From Gnetum montanum (taxonomy: Eukaryota; Streptophyta; Gnetopsida; Gnetales; Gnetaceae), in NCBI GenBank assembly GCA_015680685.1, contig MNCI01004997.1:591950-655949 (forward strand): DNA of 64,000 nt, given 5' to 3'. The position numbers were made by a program, and so were the translations under genes. Position 1 is the stretch's first letter; every line of letters starts with the position of its first letter. The notes beneath the pieces are model-generated. The model ran no database searches. It had not been told where the DNA came from and was given only the letters and a program-made list of their open reading frames with translations. This document shows positions 36,644 to 48,537 of the stretch, in pieces.

Positions 36644-39360
36644 ATGGTACCAAGACCAAAACATTTGCAAGAAGTAAAACTATCCCAACCAAGGGACAAG
36701 TGGCCTAGAACTAGAAGAGGCTAAGGAGTGGAGCCACCCCAGGAATAGGTAGCTGAGACACATGCAAAGGGATCTCTTCTGGAGGACCCCAAAGTGTGAT
36801 TTATCCATCAGATTTTGGAAGCTAATACAAAGCAGTCCCATTGGGATGAGAAACCCAAACTAAGACCAAGCCTTAAGGTCACTCTGAGGGAGGCCTACTT
36901 GAGGCAAATTGGGTCTAGGGAGATCCAAAAAGCAATTTTCCTTGAACTAAATTTTGGATCTTTCTTGGACTTTGTCCAAGAAGACATCAAATCTAAACTC
37001 TAGACTTCTTACATACGTTCCATTATCACTTCTAGCGGAAAATGGTACATGAGAGAAACATATGATTTTTGGAATAATAGGTAGGGCAATGCCATTATGA
37101 AGATCAAGGACATTTCTATGTCCTACTTGGTGAAGGTCATTTTTGAGACCCTTGGATTGCTGAAAACTGAAGCAACCTTGGTAGAAATTTCAATGAAAGT
37201 AGACCTAGAGATCAAAAAGGAGTGGGTCCAACAGTCCTACGGAGTTGACCATAAGAAGTTTGGTGCAGTCATGATGGTAGAGCATGCATATTTGAATATG
37301 GCAGCCTACCATCTTAATTTTATAGTGAGGGCCAACAAGGTGACAACCTTCTTTGCCTCTACATGCATTGCTTTGAGTAAGAAATTTCCTTTCAACCTCC
37401 CACAATTGATATATCTTGAGATAGAGAAGTGATTCAAAGAAAATGAACATGGGAGGAAGGTGCTCCTCTTTTCATGTCACATCTAGAAATTATGTAGAAG
37501 GGGAGAAATAGTCTGTTATTCCAATGATACCATCAGAGATGCTCCCGTTGCATCTTAGATGGAAATGATGAAGGATAAAGTGCTTGTCAAGGTGCTGGAA
37601 GAGGAGCAAATGCTAGCATGACCCACTCATGAACAATTAATGCTAGAGTCTTGGCTTATCGTTAAGTGCATGTGTGAGCTCCATGAGCAACTCCTATAGC
37701 AACAATAGATAGGATTGAGTGGTGGTAAACCCTCTATCTATAGGGCAACATTGAGTCATCTTAATGAGGTGGCACAATCAATTAGTAGGATGGAGGGTTT
37801 GACACCAATGTTTTGTACTCAAAGAATGCGAGTGCCTGTAAAAAAAATCATAATGCTTGAGAGGTAATAGTGTCCCCCTCTCAATAGTAATAATTCCTAG
37901 AAATCTATGGGAATGTTGCTACCCTTCGATGTGCTTAGAGGAGGGTGAGGGAGAAACTATTCTAATGATGCATCACCAAGGATAGGAAATGATGGCATAG
38001 GTGATCATTAATAGAATGGTTGATGCACTCAATGCCCCTATGGCATTTATACTAGAGGTTGCTACACTCTAAGACATGCAGATGTCTATAGAAGTAGGAA
38101 GTGGAAGATTCAGTGTGGCCTAGCACAAAGAGTTGCTGGACCGACTGGTAGGAATTGGGCAATCGATTTTAGATATCTTTGATATTCTAGAAATCATTTC
38201 AGCAAATTAGTCATAGTTGCTTGAGGATAGGGGCAAGGTCCTTATTAAGAATGCCCAACTTGAGGTAGCCACAAAGAAAAATTAATGCTTGGCTATTAAT
38301 GTTATAGAATTGAAGGCTTGCCTCGCTGATCCCACCATACTTAGTTAGAACATAGCATGAGATGAAGCTTTTCAACATCTTCAGGCAATACTTCAGAAGG
38401 CTGAGTACGTGAAGGAGTTAGTAATCTTTGATTAGTCCTTAGTAGATGCCACTACATACAATATTCAAAAAGATTGTTTAGAGGTTCACTAGGAGAATGT
38501 CAAGCTAACCCAAGAGAACCATCACCTGAAAAATGTTGAGATGTAGAAAGATCAAATGAAAACGTTCATATGATAACAGCAGGAGTAGCTTTCCATGGTG
38601 AACACTAAATGGAGGTGGTTGGTCATAGAAAATCAAAATCTCTCAATGGAAAAGGTGCAGAGCCTTCTATAGAAGTTTGCAATGGAAATCATCACCTTGA
38701 AAAATGAGGCCCTCATATTCGAAAGGGTTAAGAACCATTACAAGGACTAGGTTGGCTTGCTAAAGGAGATAAATGAAAAACATATTCAACTGTGAAGGCA
38801 AAGGTGAATGAGGCCCTCCAGTAGCTCCAATAAGGAGGTGATGTCTGGTAGCCCATCTTTGATGGACTAAATAAATACAACAAACCCAGAATCCACCTCA
38901 ACGAGCTACAAATTGATGAGATGACAAAGTACATGAAGCTTGCCAACCTTCATTACTCATACCAAGCAATGCTGACTACTAAAAGGGCAAGGTCAGAAAT
39001 GGAGAAACAAGTGGCCAGCTCGTACCTTTTATACAAGGTAGAGTTCAAGTACCACAAAGAAACAAAATAGAAGCTGGAAATAACCAATTGTGAACTTAAG
39101 GTTCTCTAGGTAAAATTCTCTAGTTAAAGATCAACAGTGGAGATCTTGGACAAAATAATTCACTACCTTGTTTTTCAATGTTAAGGAGCTCTTCCTTGCA
39201 ATGCCCTATCCTTGGGATGTTCCCATGCCAGTACACATTGGTGATGCTGTGTGGATCGTCTATGATCACAAGAGCTACGAGGAGAAGACGAAAGCATTGT
39301 TGGATGTTGTTTGTCTTCTACCAAAAGTCATAGCTACATTTAGATAACCACAACCATAGC
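36644..39360 (+). pseudogene. Element A 3' ORF of unknown function, env position, coiled-coil C-terminal half
   Basis: Starts MVPRPKHLQ at ATG 36644. The N-terminal half has FLELNFGSFLDFVQEDIKSK, then SGKWYMRETYDFW, SYLVKV and EHAYLNMAAYHLNFIV. Element C has the same order (MEMNFGPFLEF, SGEWYLGETYQLW, YLVKVRVEAL). The second half is rich in Glu, Lys, Leu and Gln with coiled-coil-like stretches (KLTQENHHLKN; VGLLKEINEKHIQL). It then reads AMPYPWDVPMPVHIGDAVW before the end. Interrupted by roughly twenty stops. Its place between integrase and 3' LTR is that of env-like ORFs in Athila elements, but no transmembrane segment or signal peptide is visible, so I do not call it env. Function unknown. 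Confidence 0.65.
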
Positions 39361-39659
39361 CTCAACCATAATAGCCATGTGCACCAAAGGCAAGAGAAGG
39401 TTCTTTGTAACCTCAAGAACCTCCATCACTTGGAACCGTTTGATTTTCTCCCTCATCTTCAAGCCACTAGAGGAGTTGTGCTATCATTTTTTGTCATGGT
39501 GTTTAATTTTGTTATCATGAACACCAATTTTTGTAATGATTTTTAACCCTTACACTTGGGCACTTAGTGTTTGTTAGTCAATTATTTTTAAATTAATTAT
39601 CTAATAATCCCATACCTTTCCAAAATTTTGTAAAGAAACTTGTTCCTCCTTTTGTTCAC

Positions 39660-39692
39660 TTGAGGATGAGTTTTCATTTAGTTGTGAGGGTA
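39660..39692 (+). promoter_or_regulatory. Element A polypurine tract region
   Basis: 'ttgaggatgagttttc' followed by 'gttgtgagggta' immediately before the 3' LTR. The same arrangement precedes the 3' LTRs of B and F, so it is a conserved plus-strand primer module. Confidence 0.75.
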
Positions 39693-40204
39693 TGATGAAG
39701 CATCTTCATCAAGGTGCATCAACGGGATGTTGTTGACATGATCCCATTGATGCATGGTTTAATGCATTGATGTAACCTTGTCAACGCAATGTCTTGTCTT
39801 GCTTATAAATATGCACTCACCAACCACATTTATGGCATCCATTATTAAGTATCCTAGTGAAGCTTTTGCATTTTATTCATTTGAAAGTTAGAATATTTTT
39901 TAACTGCCTGCAGTAGGAGTGAGAAGTGTATAGATCTTTGTTCAAACACTAATGTATCTGAGCACCTCAATGTGCTCGACAATAAAGATGCACATTTTTC
40001 ATAAACCTTGCAGTACTTGGAATTAGTTTAATGTTTACTTAATGCATTTATTATTTGAGTAATTTACTTTAATGCATTCAATTAATTAATTGATTAGTGA
40101 TTAATTAATACACATAAGTATGACCATTTCAAGCAAATGTTAATGTTTGGTAATCCCAGTAGCGCTTAACGCTTTGTAACCCAGTAACATTGCAACATGG
40201 TTAC
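39693..40204 (+). repeat. Element A 3' LTR, truncated
   Basis: Starts TGATGAAGCATC and matches the 5' LTR through 'gcttaacgctttgtaaccc' to 'gcaacatggtt'. The last 330 bases or so are absent; the sequence passes directly into the reversed LTR of element F. Confidence 0.85.
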
Positions 40205-41023
40205 GAGTGCTAACATGCAACTAGATCATAATTCGCGAATGGACAATGTTATTATGCTAATAATTAATGTTAAGTTCAAGATCGATGTCTTTCCACTTTG
40301 AGTTAGTGAAGTTTGAGTGTATGGTTTAACTCTTATTGAGGCATATGATTGGTTGATGTTGTAGGTCCTTAATACTCGTAAAGGTAAACATGATTAAAGA
40401 TAAAGTTTTAAGTCTAATTTACTTGTAAAACGTAAACCTAACTTAGTCTAGTATGATGGATATCTGGTCCTAGTCTACCATACATGCCTTGGACTCATGT
40501 AGTCATCACTAGGATTACCAAGTCATATTACTACTAAGCGAATTAAGTAGTGCCACTACTAGGTTACTATAGCTACACTTAGAGCTCAAAACCAGTTGTA
40601 TCTATTCTGCTTGCTAATGACATGTAAAATCAAATGCTTGGAATGTAAATGATTAACTAAGAAAATAAGGAAATTATTCTAAGTAAACAAATAGAAAACT
40701 AAGTGGATGCTACAATGATGAAAAGTAATCTCAATCTTTATTTCTGGTCATGAATTGCATCCAAGTACAATTCACTTGAATGAAGATACCATACAATTTC
40801 TCAACATCACACTGCAAGCATTTACTTGTACACTAATGTATGAAAAAAAACTGTAAGAGTTTAGCTAAGGATGGAATGAAAAGTTATGGATTGTGCACCC
40901 AAGTGTTGGTATTTATAGGGCTACACATCTCAAGACATCGTATTAATGATGACATAGCATGTACCATGACATCGTATCTATGACATAATTGCTACAATAT
41001 CACAACAAAAATTAAGTTTATCA
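40205..41023 (-). repeat. Element F 3' LTR
   Basis: On the minus strand starts TGATAAACTT after 'gtcgtgggggta', has TATA 'ctataaatacc' (about 40918), an 'aataaagat' signal (about 40740) and runs to 'agcactcgta'. About 35 bases of the expected end (through CTCATCA) are missing at the junction with element A. Confidence 0.75.
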
Positions 41024-41515
41024 TACCCCCACGACTGACTATAAACTCATCCTCGAGTTAAAACAAAATGAGGATAGAGTTGCTTACAAAATTGGGAGGT
41101 AGACTTAATTTGACATGACGTAACTAACTATTTACATTTCTTAGCATGTACCACAACATCGTATCCACAACATTGTTGCTATGATATCATATCACAAGAG
41201 AAATTTACTTTATCACCTTATATAACCATTCACATAAGTGTTTACATTGTTACTACAATATCACAACAAAAATTAACTTTATCATACCCCCACAGCTAAC
41301 TAGAAACTCATACTTGAGTTTAAAAAAATGAGGATAGAGTTGCTTACAAAATTGGGATCTAGACTTAATTTGACATGACTTAACTAACTATTTACATTCC
41401 TTAGCATGTATAGCGACATCATATCCACAACATAGTTGCTATGATATCATAGATACAATATCATATCACAACAAAAATTGACTTTATCACCTTATAAAAC
41501 CATTCACAGAAGCAT
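40990..41515. repeat. Tandem duplication (about 260 bp, two copies) at the element F polypurine/U3 border
   Basis: Two units (about 40990-41237 and 41250-41515) share 'gctacaatatcacaac', 'cataccccca', 'gaggatagagttgcttac', 'aattgggaggtagactt/aattgggatctagactt', 'aactaactatttacatt' and 'actttatcaccttat'. Each contains a polypurine tract and the first bases of U3, so the element has two such modules in tandem. Confidence 0.85.
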
Positions 41516-42990
41516 TCATGCGTACTTAAGAAATTGAATGTGAATAATATAGGTATTTTAATATACACATGCAATTTTGTAGCTAGAATCTTATACTATG
41601 TGACATATGATCATCAAATTTATAATCATACATATCAGTGAGGTGGAATCAAGTAAGAAGAAATAAGAGAAATTGAACATGGGACACCTTTCCATGGTGG
41701 TAATGGATCCTTTGTGTTAGGCATGATTAGATTGATCATTATGTCCATTAGTAGGGATTTCAAATGAAGTTCAATCCTCTTACTAGTAACATCGCATTCT
41801 ATCTTCCTGGGCTTATTACCATGAGACCAATTAGTGAAACAACATCACTTTATCTAAAAAGATTGAAAAGTATGCATTAATTTTTTAAAAAATAATTAAT
41901 TAACCATTTATGTTAATATTATGGACCTTAACCACTAGTTATCAAAGCATGTTCAGCCATGGGTCATATGTCTTTCTAGTCAAACAATGAAATTAGTCCA
42001 GGAGATCATGAAATTCTTTGAAGTAACGTATCTAATGCATAGCAACATTTTTTTCGAGTCATACTCCAAGAATGATTTCTTATGCTTGAATTAATTAATT
42101 ATTATGTTGTTATGCTTATTAGATGACCACTTTCAGACATGTCTAACATGTCATTCTAGTGCCATAACAAGGTAGTATGTATTTCACATATTATTTCTCA
42201 AAGATAAGAAAACATGAGTGTTAATTCAACAACATAAGGCCAGTGGAATACAAGGTGGAAATTTAAGGAGTTAACAAGTTCCCTTGATGTTATACCTTAT
42301 CTAACCCTCTTGATCCTTCCTCCTTATTTCAAGACTTAATAGTCATGGATTATTTTTAGTTTAAATGTGATAAGAATCACATTATTCCCATGAAAAGAAC
42401 ATCTTATTAATAGAAATATAGGAATAAATGTTGTGATCTCACTATATATACAATTATTCCTTCAATAATTTGATAACATAAAATAAAATTATGACAAACG
42501 GGGTTATTTGCTACACATGGTCAATAACTTATTAGCAAAAACAATGAATATATATATGAAATACAAAGTAACTAACTTAAAGAATGGAAAATTATATAAA
42601 GGATGTAAAATATTAAATTATAGGAAAACTTATTAAGAATGTTAAAAGTATCAAATAATCATAAAATATCAAAGAATTGGAAAATATTGAATAAGTGGAA
42701 ATTTAACAAAAATGGTAAAGAATATCAAGAAATTGCAAAATAAAAAGGATAAAAATCTTGTTCACAAGGCTTAACTTAAATAATGATTTCCCCCACAACT
42801 AAGGGTTGAGGTAGAGATATGAAAAATTGATTAAGTATGGGTTGTAGTGGATGAGGGTGATTTGATCATAGGTTTTTAGGACTTCTTAAATTATTTGACT
42901 TGTCATATGTTGTAGAGGACTAGCTTCTATGGGTTTCTTAGATAAGAAATATGGAAGGTATCAGATTCGTAGGTGCTATAGACAATGTAA
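41516..42990 (-). other. Element F post-pol spacer
   Basis: AT-rich. On the minus strand 42740-42560 is a run of 'cttt/attct' like the T-rich tracts after pol in A, B and C. No ORF is recognised. Confidence 0.6.
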
Positions 42991-42999
42991 GATTCCTTC

Positions 43000-45900
43000 C
43001 AAAGTGTTTGAAATTTAGTGCATTGAGGTAAATGGTTGGGATTATAGTAAAAGAACTTGTCCTTTGATCTAATTTCAATGTGTCTTATTCTAGTGTCATG
43101 TCATCATTTGGTATAATATTTATGGTTTTCATTATACATAAGGCCTACCATTTTATTTTTATCTAGCAAGTTTAAAGTTATTAATTGTTCTTTCTATGCT
43201 AGATCAATGTTAATATACACATTGTTATTAGTATGCAAAGTTTAGCTTGAATCATCGAGGGAGGTAATTTCTCATATACTAATTCATATGATAAATATCC
43301 TATAAGAAGTTTCCATGTTTATTTGTAGGCCCATAGAGCATCATTTAATTTTGTACCATAGTCCTTCCTATATATGCTTACTATCCTATGAGAATTCTAA
43401 TAATTTCTCTATTTATAACCTTAGCTTATCCATTTGCTTGGGGGTGGTAAGGAGTTTTCAACTTATGCTCGACTTTTGGGTGTTGCATAAGATTTTTGAA
43501 TGTAGCTCCTATGAAGTGAGTACCATTACTTTATATCAGTACTCTAGGTACATCAAATCTATTTACTACTTAATACTAGAAAAATTTAATAGCTATTGCT
43601 GATGTGCAATTAGTAACCACAACCACATCTACCTACTTATTAAATAGTCAATCATAATAATTATATATGACTTTCCATTTGACATGTGCTTGATGTGACC
43701 CATGAAATGAATTCCCCACATATCAAATGATTCTAATAGTTGTATCCATTGCTATGGTCCTTCAAATATATCAATTATCCTATAATCTCATTGACATCTC
43801 TCATAGACTTGTGTGAACTAGTATGCATATCAAAAATAAGTAGGCTAGAAATAGTTGACCATAAGAATCTTGGTTGTTATTCATTTTCTAACATAATGAC
43901 CTCTACATGGTCCTTCGTAAGCATTGTGAATTACTCATTGTTGATTTTTACTGAGTACACACTATCTAATTAGATCTGTTACATAGATCTTATAAAGGAT
44001 TCTCTTTATTTATATGAAGTTTTTGATCTAATGTATAAACCATTGTTTCTTTTCCTATTTCATTTAATAGGGATTTCCTATCTTGTTAAGAAGTGAGATA
44101 TTTTTCAAACCATGGTTTTCCTATTAAGTCTGCAACATTTACTTCTTTTGTGAATAGTATTTTATTAGGGAGTTGGTCTGATAGCACTTCTTTGTCTTAT
44201 TTTTTCCATCTTAACTAAGATAAATGATCTGTTACAACATTCTCAATGCTCTTTTTATCTATCATCATAATATCAAATTCCTATAGGATTACTAGCCACT
44301 ATAACATATAAGGGCTAATTGCTAGCTTATTCATGAGGAAGAAATTAGTGCTATGATTCGTGTAAACATATATAAGATAGTGATGCATGTGGTGTTTGAA
44401 ATTTTCTAGTGCATACACTACTACCATTACTTCTTTCTTCATGTGGTGTAATTGAGCTATGCTTTTGCTATGCTTCCACTTACATTGTAAATGTAATATG
44501 GTTGTTTCTAGTCATCCATCTACATAATCATTGTGTCTAGTGCATATTTGGATGCATTTATCATTATATGAAATGGCCTTATCCAGTCTAGTTCTTGTAA
44601 GATAGGATTTTTTACCAGCTTCTATTTGAATAGTTCAAAGGTTTTGTCTTCTTCAAACCAAATAAATGGAACATATTTCTTCGTGAGTTCTACTAGTACT
44701 TTTGCAATCTTAGAGAAAATTTTAATAATCTTTTATAATACCTGGTATGACCAAGAAATGATCAAACATCTTTAACTATTTCAAGTCTCTGGGTGATGCT
44801 CTTGTGTAAAGTTTATTTTATCATGATCAATCTTGATTTATTTTTCTAAAATTTTGGGCTCTAAAACTATATCCTCTTGGTCATTAATTTACCCTTTTAC
44901 CAATTAAGTATAAGATTGATTTTAACACATCATTTTAACAATTTCTTTAGGTAGTCTAATGCTTTTTAAGAGTTGGATCCATATGTAGAGAAATCATCCA
45001 TAAAGATTAACATACCATTGCCAATTTGCTTTTGGAATATGCTAAGGACAAGTCTTTGAAATGTTTCAAGAGCATTACAAAGATCAAATAATATCTATTC
45101 ATATGCAAAGGTCCCCTCATGACTTATAAAAGTGGTCTTCTCTTGATCCTTTGGAGCTATCCTAATCTAATTATAGTCATTGTATTCATCTAGAGAACTA
45201 TAATACTTATGTCTTGATATTGTATCTAAGACTTGATTAACAAATGGTAGAGGGAAATGATATTTAAATGTAGTCATGTTTAATAGCCTAAATCCATTTA
45301 AATCCTCCACTTACCATATTTCTTTGACACAATGATAAGTTGATTTACCCACTCATTATCTATAATTGAATGGATGAATCCTACCTTCAATAGCTTTTCA
45401 AAATTCTAGTTAACAACTTTTTTCAATTTAAGATTCAATCTTTCTTATGGTTCATAGCATGGTTTAACAACTAGATCTATATAAATGTAATATTAACAAT
45501 TATGTGGATCAATTCTTGTAATTTCATTGTATCACCATATGAAGATTGTTGGCCATTTATTTATAATCTTAAGTAGCTTCTTCTTCTATTCTTCAATTAA
45601 GTTGCCATTAACTATTACTAGTTTACCATTATTTAAGAACGCATATTCAAGTGACTTTGGCAATATCTTCAATTCTATGGGCTCAGGTTTAATCATATCT
45701 AGGATCTCTAACTTTTCCCAATCCATGTATTCATACTCTTAGTATCCTATTTTGGAATTTTTTAAAAATTACTTATTCTATTTCATCCATTCATCCATAT
45801 AGGCATTTGTGAGTGTTTCAACTAGTTCCATGGATATCTCTAACTTGTACTCTTCTTCAATTGTCAACCACTATATGTTTTGTTTTGTGGCTACTACATA

Positions 45901-46560
45901 TAAGCATCTCTTTACACACACATCTTTTGTATAAGTTTTGCCTCCTAGAATATTTTTCTATTTAACTATCCAATTTTTTTATACATAGTTACACCTTGTA
46001 TCATTATACATGATGCATAAAAATCTTTATCTTTGTAAGACTCTATGTTCATCTTCTTTGGAGATTTCCAAAGCTAAGTCTTTTGATTTCTAACTTAGAA
46101 TCAATTATGCTAAGCCATGTTATCCCCATAATGATTGAAAATTCTCACTTGCTCTATCTTACATGAATAACTAGAAAATCAATAGGACATGACTATTTAC
46201 TAATGATGGTCATAACATCTTCCATTTTTCTAAATGAAATTGTAATGAATTGGTCAAAAAACTCTAATTTGATAGTATGTTTCTTTGACAATAACATGTT
46301 CTAAGTTTGTACATGCCTTGTAAAATGAGATTGACTCTTAAACTTGAATCTTAAAGAGCTTTGAATTATGCATTTCTTGCTATTTGAGGCTAGATTAAAT
46401 CATTTTCAAGATTTTTTCTTTTTTTTCTTTTTTGGGAAGCATCTATGCTTTAATCCACTTAATCACTATTTGAGTAAGCATGACAATCTTAATATTTTGA
46501 TTTTGGTTCAAATGAGCAAAAACTATTTTGAATAGCTTAGAGGCATTGAGATTGATGTTG
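43000..46560 (-). pseudogene. Element F pol: protease, RT, RNase H, integrase
   Basis: Minus-strand reading in order: protease lead-in VMLTQIVIKWIKA (about 46480; D has VMLTHAVTDWIKV) and linker with YEYMDWEKLEILDMIKPEPI (about 45720); RT YDYN, IRIAPKDQEKTTF and ETFQRLVLSIFQKQIGNG (about 45180-45010); RNase H FHIMINASKYALDTM and a Tyr/Asn/Thr motif (about 44600-44330); integrase GHIKHMSNGKSYIIIMIDYL (about 43700-43640) and SNGTHFIGATFKNLM (about 43530-43480; normal SDNGTHF, so the catalytic Asp appears lost). Stops are dense. Confidence 0.78.
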
Positions 46561-46599
46561 AAGCCACAACCATAGTTTCTTTTATTGAGTTGGATGGAC

Positions 46600-47590
46600 T
46601 AACAGTTCTACTAGTCCTCTTTGAACTTGCCTTAAAGAAAGGATTTTTTTAATGATTTGTGTGCATAATTGTTGATAATGTCCTTCATTCATGTATTTAT
46701 ATTCCTTGTTACATCTTTCTATTAAGGTTGACTTGTTAACTATCCCTGCATATGTGGTGACATAATAAGAGGGAGTGAATTATGAGACTATTAAGGACAT
46801 TGCATTGGTTGATGAGACATGTAAGAAGGTAATTCTACACATGGAGTTGCAGGTTTGTGGTATTCCAGAGGATAGTAGTAGTAAGATGTATAAGTAGAAG
46901 CACTTTCTAGTAAAATAGTTTATTAGACATAGTACCCATATGGATATGGCTATTTATGGGCATACTGTTATTTTAGTGGTAGCATCCCCCATGAATGTGG
47001 AGTTTTCCACTGCTAATGGTATTGATCTTAATATTGAGGATGAGCCCCACTTAGATAATATGACTATTCTTGATAAGGTTGTCTATAATTACCTTGAGGA
47101 TAAGGCAGTTGCCTAGGCTTTTTTTTTTCTTTATTTGACAAACTTTGATTTTAAGATGTATGCCCTTGATTCCGATAGGAGTGTCATGATGGGGTAATAT
47201 CCATTTGAATGTTCATATTGGCATAAATTGTACCCCCGTCACTTTTTGATCTTAAATTAGCAACCTCTTCTATAATTGTAACTTTTCCTTTTGTACTTAT
47301 ATGTCACGTTATGCTTCTTTTTTTTTTCTTCTTATCGGTTTTTTGGCTAACACTTGCTTAATCTTTTCTTCTATTATCTTTAATGCTATTATGAATTTTT
47401 CATCTACCTAATTTCACATATTCTCAACCTTTGTCACCATGTCAAAAATAAATTTTTAGATTGGCAAGGTCTTTCTTTAAATTGCTTCTTCAACAAAATC
47501 TTCTTCCTCTCTAGTTTCACAAGCATGAACATCCCTTTTTTGAAGAGATGATGTTTGTTGTATTCCTTTGCGCTAAGATGAAGTTTTTAA
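46600..47590 (-). pseudogene. Element F gag, C-terminal half
   Basis: Minus-strand reading gives KEYNKHHLFKKG, an acidic REEDFVEEAI then RKTLPI, VTKVENM and KFIIALKIIEEKIKQ, matching D's gag (RKTLPL, SAKVDQMWDSLD). The knuckle region reads LCQYEHSNGYYPIMTLL (D: ICQYDHPKGCCPIISHL). The N-terminal half is absent because element C is inserted. An open plus-strand frame at 46760-47117 is a shadow of this gag. Confidence 0.75.
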
Positions 47591-47596
47591 TGGCTG

Positions 47597-48403
47597 TGAT
47601 ATTAGGCATTTGACATCATAGCCACAATATCATGTATCCAATATCAGATCCCATGATATGACATCAGATATCCAATATTATGTCACACATGCCTGCCCAT
47701 AAATACAACACTTAGGTGCACTCGCAACAACACAATTTAGTCCACCCTTACTGAAAATTTTTCAGTTTTTTTCTATGAACTTAGACTTAGCGACTAGAAG
47801 ATTGAATGCCCATAGTGTAGTGTGAATTACTGAACAACATCTTTATTCGAGCATTTTATACTTGGGAACAAGTGTGATTGGAAATAAAGATCGAGCTATT
47901 TCTCACTATTGCAACATTCTTCTAGTTTACTACTTTACTTAGCATAATGATTACTATTTACACTTAAAATAATTTTCTTGTTATTTCTTAGTTAAAGATT
48001 TACTTTTCCATGCACTTACCATTACTATTGTTAAGCAAAATGAGTATGACTAATCTTGAGCACTTAAGTATGACTACTTGGTAACCCAGCAGTGTTATTG
48101 CTTGGTACGCCCAGTGGCGATACACTTGGTATCCAGGTGGTAGTTACACGAAGCTCAAGGTGTGAACAAAAGATTAGGACAAAATGATCATTTCCATAAG
48201 CTAGAATAGTGTTTATTGTTTTCTTTAGACTTAGAACTATTTTCACATTACCCACCAACATCAATATATCATACACCTCACTAAGAGCTAAACCATACAA
48301 ATAGATCATACTACCTCCATGTAGGAAGACAACGGTCATGAACTTAAACCAATTACTAGCATAATCACATTGCCTTGTCCATGGATTACTCCACCACTCA
48401 TCA
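47597..48403 (+). repeat. Element C 5' LTR
   Basis: Starts TGATATTAGGCATTTG (start could be up to 6 bases earlier) and ends CCACCACTCATCA. U3 is made of short 'atatcatg', 'ccaatatcag' and 'gatatcc' repeats; TATA-like 'cataaata' at about 47699; 'aataaagat' near 47883. Confidence 0.82.
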
Positions 48404-48422
48404 TTGGTGCCATTTCCATGGA
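48404..48422 (+). promoter_or_regulatory. Element C primer-binding site (tRNA-Asp type, decayed)
   Basis: TTGGTGCCATTTCCATGGA, a mutated tRNA-Asp site adjoining the LTR. Confidence 0.65.
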
Positions 48423-48537
48423 CTTGTCTATGTATGCTAAGTAATTAATTACACAAAGTTCGTTGTGCTTGGAACACAAAGTCAAACTTCATAATTCTAA
48501 GAAAAGCACACTTAAAACAAATGTCTTAAAATATAAT

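Larger units (their letters stand above)
21383..40204 (+). mobile_element. Element A: Tat/Athila-like Ty3/gypsy element, interrupted by B and a solo LTR
   Basis: 5' LTR 21383-22228, tRNA-Asp-type primer site, gag (about 22390-25360), protease-RT-RNase H-integrase (about 25365-28791 continued 34411-34640), a spacer, an internal promoter block, a long 3' ORF (36644 to about 39350), polypurine tract and 3' LTR (39693-40204, cut short). Both LTRs start TGATGAAG and share the same U3, R and U5 blocks. Element B (28792-34405) and a minus-strand solo LTR (24277-24728) are nested in it. Frames are broken by many stops, so it is long dead. Confidence 0.9.
40205..47590 (-). mobile_element. Element F: minus-strand Ty3/gypsy element, 5' part removed by element C
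   Basis: On the minus strand from high to low coordinate: gag C-terminal half (about 47580-46600), pol (about 46560-43000), a T-rich post-pol tract (about 42740-42560), spacer, polypurine tract and 3' LTR (41023-40205). Its reading is cut at 47590 where the plus-strand LTR of element C begins. No 3' ORF like that of A was recognised. Decay is heavy. Confidence 0.82.

Noticed and set aside
40900-41520. Possible CRISPR-like or satellite array from repeated 'catac/atcac' blocks
   Set aside because: There are only two diverged units of about 260 bp, each holding a polypurine tract and U3 start; it is a tandem duplication in an LTR element of a plant genome.
43315-43973. Plus-strand open frames in the 43-44 kb region
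   Set aside because: The minus strand reads as element F integrase here (SNGTHFIGATF; MSNGKSYIIIMIDY), so these are shadows.
46760-47117. Long plus-strand open frame with an acidic, gene-like composition
   Set aside because: The minus strand of the same segment reads as element F gag (knuckle LCQYEHSNGYYPIM and flanks match element D), so the plus frame is a shadow.
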